Assembly: GCA_945947905.1 (NCBI GenBank)
Contig: CAMEZO010000001.1
Coordinates: 1 to 64,000 of the forward strand
Direction of reading: 5' to 3'
DNA from: an uncultured bacterium
GTDB lineage: Bacteria; Verrucomicrobiota; Verrucomicrobiia; Verrucomicrobiales; Akkermansiaceae
DNA: 64,000 bases
In this document: in pieces, positions 57,348 through 64,000 of the stretch
Numbering within the stretch: position 1 is the first letter of the stretch
Layout: every line of letters begins with the position of its first letter
The notes under the pieces: generated by a model
What the model was told of the DNA's origin: nothing
The model's database searches: none
The model's input: the letters and a program-made list of their open reading frames with translations, nothing else
Position numbers and translations under genes: made by a program

Positions 57348-57821
57348 ATGACGAATTCTGCATCAGAGGTTGCCTTTCTCGGCAACGTGAAGCACAAACT
57401 GGACCCGAAAAGCCGGGTTGCAGTGCCTGCTGATTGGCGTACTGCCCAGGGCAGCACGCTGCGGATGCTTGCCGCCACGAGCGAGGGCTACCCCGTGCTG
57501 AAATGCTACACGGAGGAAGGATTCGCCGACAAGATCGCCGGCATCCGTCGGGATGCCAAAGAGCAAGGTGCGACCCCCGTGCAGATCGACCACTACATCG
57601 GAGTCATCACCGGGCAATGCTTTGTGGGTGAAGTGAGCACCCAGGGCAAACTGCTCATACCCAAGGCACAGCGCGAACGCATGCGCCTTGCAGACCAGGC
57701 CTCCATCGTAGGCCGCGGTTCGTATTTCGAGATATGGAATCCGGAGGACTTCGACCTGGCAAGCAGCCCGGAGGCCATGAAGCAGCTGGAACTCGACAAA
57801 ATATTCGGCATACTTTCCTGA
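57348..57821 (+). CDS. mraZ: Transcriptional regulator MraZ
   Basis: A 157-residue AbrB-like DNA-binding protein, first gene of the division/cell-wall cluster and normally its repressor. The two swapped-hairpin repeats are visible: VKHKLDPKSRVAVPADWR and the second VGEVSTQGKLLIPKAQRERM, followed by the closing segment GRGSYFEIWNPEDF. Length is typical (about 145-160). I prefer MTNSASEVAF at 57348; starts at 57312 or 57315 would fall on the -10. Its stop overlaps the rsmH start (TGATG). Confidence 0.92.
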   Translation: MTNSASEVAFLGNVKHKLDPKSRVAVPADWRTAQGSTLRMLAATSEGYPVLKCYTEEGFADKIAGIRRDAKEQGATPVQIDHYIGVITGQCFVGEVSTQGKLLIPKAQRERMRLADQASIVGRGSYFEIWNPEDFDLASSPEAMKQLELDKIFGILS

Positions 57822-59284
57822 TGAGCGCACCCACCATCACCTTCGCCTCCCCCACGGCGGCTGCGGGCATCTGCTACCGCGTGCTGATGTGGGAGAACGA
57901 TGCTTTGCCGGAAGACACCTTGACCGCACTGCGTGCTCAGCGAGCTCGGCTTTTAGAAGCCATGCAGGAGGCCGGGCTCAAGGGCGCACGAGGCAAACTG
58001 GCACAATTAGCTTCCGAGTTAAAGGAGTTGAATGCCCGCGGCATCGAGGCCCCGCTGGCTGCCATCCCCGCACAGGCCGATTTTTTCGCGCGCGCGCAAA
58101 AGGTTGCCGATGTACTGCGCCGAGAGCCTCAGGCACAGGCCTTCTGCATATCCCCGGGGCATGTGGTGATGCTGCTGAGCCCGGTCGGGGAAGAAGGCGT
58201 GGATGCCGCACTTGCACGATTGGTGGCCGCCACCCCGGACATCTCCTGGCACCCCGCACCCCTCATCGAGGCCATCTCCGCAGCAGAGGCAGAACGACTT
58301 GCGGCAGACTACCGCACGAAGGCCGAGCAGGAGGAGGAGGAACGCGGCACGGAGGATGCCGCGGCCGAGCCCTTTAAGCACATCACCGTTCTGCGAGACG
58401 AGGCCGTGGCAGCTCTCCGACCGGCTCCCGGGCGTATTCTGGTAGATGCCACCCTGGGCGGCGGCGGTCACTCCGAGCTGATGCTGGAACAGGGAGCCGA
58501 GGTATGGGGCATCGACCAAGACCCCGCAGCCCGCCGAGCCGCGCGGCAGCGACTGTCCGCGTACAGCGACCGCCTGCATGTCTTGTCCGGCAACTTCCGC
58601 CAAGCGGCACAAATGCTGCGGGAAGCCGGAGCACCGCCGGCGGACGGGCTTCTGGCAGACATCGGCATTTCCTCCCCCCAAGTGGACTGCGCCGAGCGCG
58701 GCTTCTCCTTTTCCGCAGACGGCCCGCTGGACATGCGCATGAACCCGTCCGCCCCGAAGAGTGCGGCCGACTTAGTCAACAACGCCACCGAGGAAGAGCT
58801 GGCTGACATTCTGCACGAGTACGGCGAAGAACGAGCCGCCCGTGCCATTGCGCGGCGCATCGTTCAGGAGCGTAAGAAAGCCCCCCTGACCACCACCAAG
58901 CAGCTCGCCGACCTCATCTGCACCGTGCTTCCCCGCAAGGGCAAGCAGCACCCCGCCACCCGGAGTTTCCAAGCCCTGCGCATAGCCGTCAACGACGAGC
59001 TGGGCGCCTTAGAAGACCTTCTGCACAGTGCCATGAGCATCCTGAAAAGCGGCGGTCGATTCGCCGTCATCACCTTCCACAGTTTGGAGGACCGAGCCGT
59101 CAAGCGCTTCTTCGAGCAAATCACGCGCCCGGAAATCGACCGTCCCGAATGGCCGGCGCCCCGTCCCAACCCGGATTATGTCGCCCGCCTCATCACCCGC
59201 AAACCCATCACCCCCGGTGATGCCGAATTGGCCGCCAACCCCCGTGCCCGCAGTGCCAAGCTGCGCGTAGTAGAAAAACTTTAA
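57821..59284 (+). CDS. rsmH: 16S rRNA m4C1402 methyltransferase RsmH with a 190-residue N-terminal extension
   Basis: The enzyme methylates C1402 of 16S rRNA at N4. The family part starts at about residue 186 with KHITVLRDEAVAAL, then VDATLGGGGHSELML (SAM site), VWGIDQDPAA, GLLADIGISSPQVD, GFSFSADGPLDMRMN and ITFHSLEDRAVKRFF. The protein has 487 residues; usual RsmH has about 310. The N-terminal 185 residues (starting MSAPTITFASPTAAAG, with AGLKGARGKLAQLASEL and FCISPGHVVMLLSPV) are not recognised. The start overlaps the mraZ stop, so the extension is really translated if that start is used; there is no alternative start with a ribosome site near residue 186. Confidence 0.93.
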   Translation: MSAPTITFASPTAAAGICYRVLMWENDALPEDTLTALRAQRARLLEAMQEAGLKGARGKLAQLASELKELNARGIEAPLAAIPAQADFFARAQKVADVLRREPQAQAFCISPGHVVMLLSPVGEEGVDAALARLVAATPDISWHPAPLIEAISAAEAERLAADYRTKAEQEEEERGTEDAAAEPFKHITVLRDEAVAALRPAPGRILVDATLGGGGHSELMLEQGAEVWGIDQDPAARRAARQRLSAYSDRLHVLSGNFRQAAQMLREAGAPPADGLLADIGISSPQVDCAERGFSFSADGPLDMRMNPSAPKSAADLVNNATEEELADILHEYGEERAARAIARRIVQERKKAPLTTTKQLADLICTVLPRKGKQHPATRSFQALRIAVNDELGALEDLLHSAMSILKSGGRFAVITFHSLEDRAVKRFFEQITRPEIDRPEWPAPRPNPDYVARLITRKPITPGDAELAANPRARSAKLRVVEKL

Positions 59285-59298
59285 CACCATACACACAT

Positions 59299-59637
59299 AT
59301 GCCGGTATCAAAAAAGTCCACTCAAGAGATTTCCCTTTCCTTCCTTTGCTGGATGGTGGTTTTCGCCATCGTCATGGCAGGTTGCGGGGTTTGCTTCGCC
59401 ACCCTCAAGAACAAGCATGTGGTCGTTCGCACAGAAATCAACAAGATAGAGCGCGAGATTGCCGAGCGACGCATGAACACCAAGCAATATCAAGCCAAGG
59501 CCACCGGCCTGTGCAACCGCTGGGCCATGCGCGACAGACTTGCCCAGATGGGCTCCGGACTGCAGGACATTGACCGCAACCAGATCGAGGTTGCACGCAG
59601 TGCGGAGCACGCCGACATCCGTACCGCCGCCCGATAA
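59299..59637 (+). CDS. ftsL: FtsL-like cell division protein
   Basis: A 112-residue bitopic membrane protein. A short polar start is followed by one membrane helix (FLCWMVVFAIVMAGCGVCFA, about residues 15-34) and a coiled coil (VVRTEINKIEREIAERRMN). FtsL is poorly conserved, so the call rests on size, topology and position between rsmH and ftsI, where ftsL normally sits. With FtsB and FtsQ it links the divisome to FtsWI. Confidence 0.78.
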   Translation: MPVSKKSTQEISLSFLCWMVVFAIVMAGCGVCFATLKNKHVVVRTEINKIEREIAERRMNTKQYQAKATGLCNRWAMRDRLAQMGSGLQDIDRNQIEVARSAEHADIRTAAR

Positions 59638-59660
59638 TTCCCCCGCCCCCCTTCTCCGTC

Positions 59661-61949
59661 ATGAAGACCAAGATCCCGTTCGCCTCACGTTGCATATGGC
59701 TGTGCGCCCTCGTCTGCACAGCCTCGTGCTACCTGACGTATCGCTTGGTCGCCATGCAGGTAGAGGATGTTGACAACCGGCGGGGCATGGCAGCAGATGA
59801 GCTGATCGAGGTGGAAACGATTCCCGCCCAACGGGGAATCATCATGGATCGCAATGAAGAGATCCTGACGAACAACATCACCGGAGCCGAGCTGCTGGCC
59901 GACCGCACCCACCTGAGAGACTTCTCCCTGGTGGTCGACGGGCTTGCCTACAACCAGGCCCTCCGCGACCCGAGGTGGGCCGCGGCGGCGGATAAATCCG
60001 CCCGTAACAAAATCGTGCGCGAATGGGTCAACAGGCTGACCAAGAACGCCGAGCTCGACATGACCTTGGAAGAAAGGGAGGCGGCACGCGCCAAGATTGA
60101 CCCCAAGGATACCAAGGCCCTGTTCATGATGGACTATGACCCTGCCGTGTGTGAGGAGTACTACAGCCTGCACGACAAACTGGTTGCAGAGGTGCTGTGG
60201 CCCTTCCTGGCCAACGTGGAAGTGCGCGACACCGAGGACGAGGCCGAGGCCCGCCCCGAGCCACAGACTGCCAAGACCAAAGGCAAGGGCAAAGGACGCC
60301 AAGTGCAGGCTCCCCCTCCTGCGCCCAAGCGATACATAACGAAGGAAGACATCATCGAGAAGATAGCCCAGAATAAGACTATCGCGGCCAACAAAGAGGC
60401 CGAAGCAAGGGGCGAAGCACCCAAGCGACTTCAGGTGTCCATCAAGCTGGCTCGCGGTCTCAACATCGATACGGCGGAGAAGATACGCCGAGCCCTGGCC
60501 GACGCCCATATACGCGGTGTGGTCGTGCAGACGACCCAGCGGCGCTCCTATGTCACCCCCAACCTGCTCAGCCACGTCCTCGGTTATGTTGACCACGAGA
60601 ACAAAGGCGTCAGCGGTGTAGAGTCCGTCTTCAACAGCTATCTGGCCGGCTGTGACGGTCTGCGAGAATATCGTCATAACGCCCGCGGGCAGGTGCTCTC
60701 CGACCTCAACGACCGCTACCTGCCGCCCAAGCACGGCCTCAACCTGCGGCTGACCATTGACATGCGCATCCAGTCCATCTTGGAGCAGGAGCTGGACAAC
60801 GGCCTGCGCTTCTTCCATGCCCGCCGCGGCTGCATGATTGCCGTGAACCCCAAAACGGGCGACATTCTCGGGATGGTGAGCCGCCCGGCTTTTGACCTGA
60901 ATACCAAGGAAATCATCACCCATAACGGCAGATTCAAGCGGGGCGAACTGAAAGACCGCGCCGGCAATGTCATCGTCGGCGATTTTAATTTCGCCTGCCA
61001 AGCCCGCTACGAGCCGGGTTCCACCTTCAAATCCATCACCGTCAGCACGGCGGTGGACACCGGTGTTTTCGGCATCAACTCGGTCGTCTCGGCGGCGCCG
61101 TATGTCGTCGCCGGTGCCAAGGCCGTGACGGATTCACCGCGCAACTACGGGGCCCTCAGCCTCGCCGGCGGGCTCAAGAAGTCCAGTAATCCGGTCAATG
61201 CACGCGTGGCCATCACCTGCGGATGGAAGCGTTTCAAGGAGTACATGGATCGTTTCGGTGTTACCCAACCCACCGGCATTCCCCTGCCCAGCGGCGGTGC
61301 CTGCCAGGTGTCGGACGGCACCAACCCGGTCAACCTCTCGCGCATGGCGTATGGTTATGCCATCTCCGTTTCGCCTCTTCATATGGCGATGGTCTACTCC
61401 ACCATCGCCAACAAAGGAGTGCGCATGGCCCCGCGGCTGATTGACAAGATTATCACCGCCGAGGGCGAGGTGTATGACGAATGCCCCCCGCAGGTTGTCT
61501 GCCGCGTGATGAAAGAGAAAACCGCGAGCGATGTACTCGGCGCCCTGGAGAGTGTTACCCAGCGCACCGGCCCCGGCGGCCAAGGCACCGCCACGCGAGC
61601 GGCCATCCCGGGCTTCCGCATCGCAGGCAAAACCGGTACGGCGAAGAAACTCGGTGCGCACCGTCTGTACACGGACAATCTGTACACCGTCTCCTTCGCG
61701 GGGATTCTCCCCGTCAATGACCCGAAGCTGGTCATCATGACAGTCATCGACGAGCCCCACCCCACCAACTGCAACGCAGGCGGCGGCACGGTGGCAGCCC
61801 CTATTTTCCGTGCGGCGGCTCTGCGTATCATCGAACTTCTCAACATCCAGCCGAGTAACGCTGAGGAATACGAAAAATTCCGCAACGAACAGCGCAGTGA
61901 GCAAGCGGCACAAGCAGAACAAACCAAGAAACAAAACAAGCATGCATAA
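59661..61949 (+). CDS. ftsI: Septal peptidoglycan transpeptidase FtsI (PBP3-like)
   Basis: A 762-residue class B penicillin-binding protein that cross-links septal peptidoglycan. The N-terminal membrane helix (WLCALVCTASCYLTYRL) is followed by the pedestal start TIPAQRGIIMDRN. The transpeptidase domain has STFK at 454-457 (active Ser454), SSNPVN for the SxN motif, and KTGTAKK (Lys657). Between the pedestal parts there is a low-complexity insert (about residues 190-225: acidic, then KTKGKGKGRQ, then PPPAPK), which explains a length above the usual 580-660. The C-terminus is a charged Gln/Lys-rich tail. murE overlaps its end by 8 bp. Confidence 0.94.
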   Translation: MKTKIPFASRCIWLCALVCTASCYLTYRLVAMQVEDVDNRRGMAADELIEVETIPAQRGIIMDRNEEILTNNITGAELLADRTHLRDFSLVVDGLAYNQALRDPRWAAAADKSARNKIVREWVNRLTKNAELDMTLEEREAARAKIDPKDTKALFMMDYDPAVCEEYYSLHDKLVAEVLWPFLANVEVRDTEDEAEARPEPQTAKTKGKGKGRQVQAPPPAPKRYITKEDIIEKIAQNKTIAANKEAEARGEAPKRLQVSIKLARGLNIDTAEKIRRALADAHIRGVVVQTTQRRSYVTPNLLSHVLGYVDHENKGVSGVESVFNSYLAGCDGLREYRHNARGQVLSDLNDRYLPPKHGLNLRLTIDMRIQSILEQELDNGLRFFHARRGCMIAVNPKTGDILGMVSRPAFDLNTKEIITHNGRFKRGELKDRAGNVIVGDFNFACQARYEPGSTFKSITVSTAVDTGVFGINSVVSAAPYVVAGAKAVTDSPRNYGALSLAGGLKKSSNPVNARVAITCGWKRFKEYMDRFGVTQPTGIPLPSGGACQVSDGTNPVNLSRMAYGYAISVSPLHMAMVYSTIANKGVRMAPRLIDKIITAEGEVYDECPPQVVCRVMKEKTASDVLGALESVTQRTGPGGQGTATRAAIPGFRIAGKTGTAKKLGAHRLYTDNLYTVSFAGILPVNDPKLVIMTVIDEPHPTNCNAGGGTVAAPIFRAAALRIIELLNIQPSNAEEYEKFRNEQRSEQAAQAEQTKKQNKHA

Positions 61950-63465
61950 CAAGCAACTTTTCAACATTCTTCCCGGGGCCGTATGCACCGGCAAACTGAA
62001 AAAACCGCTGAGCCTGCTGACCGATGACAGCCGGCAGGTGATACCCGGCAGCTGCTATGTTGCCGTGCGGGGAACACAATTCGACGGCCACACCGCCATA
62101 CCGGATGCGATTGCTGCCGGTGCGACAGCCATTGTAGCCGAGCTTCCCTGCCCTCCCGAGATGGCCGAAGCCGGTATCTTCTGGGTGCAGGTACCGGATA
62201 CGCACGAAGCGGACGGCCTGCTGATGAGCGCGTGGCACGACTTCCCCAGCGAGCAACTGGTCATGCTGGGGGTGACAGGTACGAACGGCAAGACAACCAT
62301 CAGCTACCTGACGAACGCCGTGTTCCGCGCCGTATGGCAACGCGCCGGTCTCATCGGCACCATCATCTGCGATGACGGCGCCACCCGCACCGCTTCCCAC
62401 AACACCACCCCCGGCTGCGCGGAGTTGCAGAGTCTCCTGGCCTCCATGGTCAAGAACGGCTGCCGAGCCTGCGCCATGGAGGTCTCCTCCCACGCCTTGG
62501 TGCAGTGCCGCACCGCCGGCACCAACTTCCGCGTCGGCATCTTCACCAACCTCACCCAGGACCACCTGGATTTCCACAAGACCATGGAGGCCTATTACGA
62601 GGCCAAGAAACTCCTCTTCACCCGCATGGCGGAGTGGGATCCGAAGTCCGTGGCCGTCATCAATATCGACGATGCGTACGGTCGCAAACTGGCGGAAGAA
62701 ATGGCCCCGCACATGAAGGTGCGCACCTTCGGCACGGCCAAGGATGCCGACTTCCGGGCCGTTCCCAAGCTCCTCTCCCTGAAAGGCAGCCAGTATGAGC
62801 TGAATTACCGCGGGAAGAGCTACCTGGTGCGCACACCGCTCATCGGGGAGTTCAATGTCTCCAACAGTCTGGCCGCCCTGGCCGGTGTCGTGGCCGCCGG
62901 AGTCAGCATTCGGGATGCCATAAACTGCCTGGCCCAGAGCCCGCAGGTGCCCGGTCGCATGGAGCTGGTGAGCAGCGTGAACAACGTCCAGTCCTTCGTG
63001 GATTATGCCCACACCCCGGACGCCGTGGAGAACGTCTGCCGCACGATGAAGGCCCTCTGCCGCTCCGGTCGGCTCATCACGGTGTTCGGCTGCGGCGGCG
63101 ACCGCGACCGCACCAAGCGCCCCCTGATGGGGGAGGCCGCTGCCAAATACAGCGACATCTGCCTCGTCACGAGTGACAACCCGCGTTCCGAGGATCCCGA
63201 GGCCATCATCGACGAGATCATGCCCGGCATCCCCGCCCCCAAGCAGCACCGAATCACGGACCGCGAACAGGCCATCCGCGCCGCGCTGGAGCTGGCGGTC
63301 CCGGGAGATGTGGTGCTCATCGCCGGCAAGGGGCATGAGAATTATCAGATTTTCAAAGACGAGACCATCAACTTCTCGGATGCCGCCGTTGTGCGTAAGT
63401 ACTACGCCGAGCGCAATCCGGAGGGCCGCTCCGTTCCCTCCCGCAAACCGGATAGCCGAGCCTGA
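61942..63465 (+). CDS. murE: UDP-N-acetylmuramoyl-tripeptide synthetase MurE (meso-diaminopimelate type)
   Basis: A 507-residue Mur ligase that adds the third amino acid to UDP-MurNAc-L-Ala-D-Glu. Segments: LTDDSRQVIPGSCYVAVRG (N-domain), the P-loop GVTGTNGKTTISYL, TTPGCAELQSLLASM, EVSSHALVQCR, FTNLTQDHLDFHKTMEAYY with the carbamoylated-lysine region AKKLLF, and DYAHTPDAVENV. The selectivity motif DNPRSEDP indicates meso-diaminopimelate rather than lysine. The start at 61942 overlaps the ftsI end. murF follows after 10 bp. Confidence 0.96.
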   Translation: MHNKQLFNILPGAVCTGKLKKPLSLLTDDSRQVIPGSCYVAVRGTQFDGHTAIPDAIAAGATAIVAELPCPPEMAEAGIFWVQVPDTHEADGLLMSAWHDFPSEQLVMLGVTGTNGKTTISYLTNAVFRAVWQRAGLIGTIICDDGATRTASHNTTPGCAELQSLLASMVKNGCRACAMEVSSHALVQCRTAGTNFRVGIFTNLTQDHLDFHKTMEAYYEAKKLLFTRMAEWDPKSVAVINIDDAYGRKLAEEMAPHMKVRTFGTAKDADFRAVPKLLSLKGSQYELNYRGKSYLVRTPLIGEFNVSNSLAALAGVVAAGVSIRDAINCLAQSPQVPGRMELVSSVNNVQSFVDYAHTPDAVENVCRTMKALCRSGRLITVFGCGGDRDRTKRPLMGEAAAKYSDICLVTSDNPRSEDPEAIIDEIMPGIPAPKQHRITDREQAIRAALELAVPGDVVLIAGKGHENYQIFKDETINFSDAAVVRKYYAERNPEGRSVPSRKPDSRA

Positions 63466-63475
63466 TTGACCGACC

Positions 63476-64000
63476 ATGACAAGCATTTCCCTCACCGATC
63501 TTATCCGCGCCACCGGCGGCACCGCCGCAGTCATGGGAGAGCGCGCGGTCACCGCTGGACTCACGACGGACAGTCGGCGGGTCGTTCCGGGGTGTGTTTT
63601 CCTGGCCCTGAGCGGTGAGCGCTTTGACGGCAACACCTTCGCCGCAGAGGCAACGCGCAAGGGAGCCGCTGCTGTCGTGGTGTCCCGAACAGAGGGGGAA
63701 TATGCGCCCGGAGCCACTGTCATTCTCGTACAGGATACCCTGAAAGCCCTGCAATCGCTGGCCTCTTGGTGGCGGGAGCAGCTGGAGCCCCTGCATGTGG
63801 TGGGGCTCACCGGCTCCTCCGGCAAGACCAGCACCAAGGACATGACCCAGGCCGTGCTGGCTCAGAGGTACAAGGCCATTGCAACCGCCGGTAACCTCAA
63901 CAACCACATCGGCGTTCCCCTCAGCATTCTCTCCACCGAAAAAGGCACCGAAGCCGCCGTGTGGGAAATGGGTATGAACCACGCAGGCGAGTTGGCCCCG
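63476..64000 (+). CDS. murF: UDP-MurNAc-tripeptide:D-Ala-D-Ala ligase MurF, cut by window end
   Basis: The first 175 residues of a Mur ligase. The N-domain shows GLTTDSRRVVPGCVFLALSG and FAAEATRKGAAAVVVS, the P-loop is VGLTGSSGKTSTKDM, and TAGNLNNHIGVPLSIL plus VWEMGMNHAGEL are typical of MurF (NLNNxIGVPL, ExGxNxxGE). It would add D-Ala-D-Ala to the tripeptide. The C-terminal two thirds lie beyond the window. Confidence 0.94.
   Translation, partial: MTSISLTDLIRATGGTAAVMGERAVTAGLTTDSRRVVPGCVFLALSGERFDGNTFAAEATRKGAAAVVVSRTEGEYAPGATVILVQDTLKALQSLASWWREQLEPLHVVGLTGSSGKTSTKDMTQAVLAQRYKAIATAGNLNNHIGVPLSILSTEKGTEAAVWEMGMNHAGELAP

Overview
The window looks like the chromosome of a GC-rich, Gram-negative, peptidoglycan-containing bacterium, most likely of the Verrucomicrobiota (Akkermansia-like). 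The evidence is a secreted sialidase, a fused dephospho-CoA kinase/Rho protein, an LPS-export operon with KDO synthesis, a murE with a DNPR (meso-diaminopimelate) motif, and AddAB-type recombination nucleases. The lineage is an inference from gene content; there is no rRNA or other direct taxonomic marker here. I see no tRNA, rRNA, CRISPR array, prophage or intact insertion sequence.

Layout. 1-607: six 13-bp tandem repeats beside a frameshifted DNA-binding protein remnant. 608-6684 (minus): M3 and M16 peptidases and kbl. 6771-11156 (minus): ilvD, an MFS transporter and a membrane-anchored ankyrin protein, ending in a strong terminator. 11243-14766: riboflavin synthase, secreted sialidase, and a divergent ankyrin protein with a Cys/His-rich tail. 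14827-22572 (minus): a five-gene operon led by an FHA-like/GYF-like/zinc-ribbon GTPase and a GAP1-like partner. 22654-28429 (plus): ilvE, NUDIX, lysS, PP2C, coaE-rho fusion. 28475-31581: two AT-richer tandem paralogous membrane proteins. 31604-40960 (plus): small secreted protein, gdhA, addB, addA, GtrB-like glycosyltransferase. 40981-45321 (minus): kdsA, lptC-like, very large OstA-like protein, lptB. 45322-46650: palindrome-rich spacer and a broken acyltransferase. 46654-49834: SNF2 helicase and a small gene behind a near-perfect sigma-54 promoter. 49849-53825 (minus): methyltransferase, tpiA, GtrII-like and GT14 glycosyltransferases. 53945-57163 (plus): rpmB, a small unknown gene, MBL hydrolase, DEAD-family helicase, ruvC. 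57295-64000 (plus): the division/cell-wall cluster mraZ-rsmH-ftsL-ftsI-murE-murF, with murF cut by the window end.

Two things stand out. First, most first-in-operon genes have a -10 hexamer ending only 6-9 nt before the start codon, often with a clear TTGACA-like -35 at 17-18 nt. Their mRNAs should therefore be leaderless or nearly so. Second, the operon at 14827-22572 looks like a multi-component GTPase system of the GAP1 type linked by others to biological conflict. Here it comes with an unusual N-terminal sensor architecture and two membrane-anchored partners, and a metallophosphoesterase and a phosphopantetheinyl transferase are translationally coupled or closely spaced behind it.
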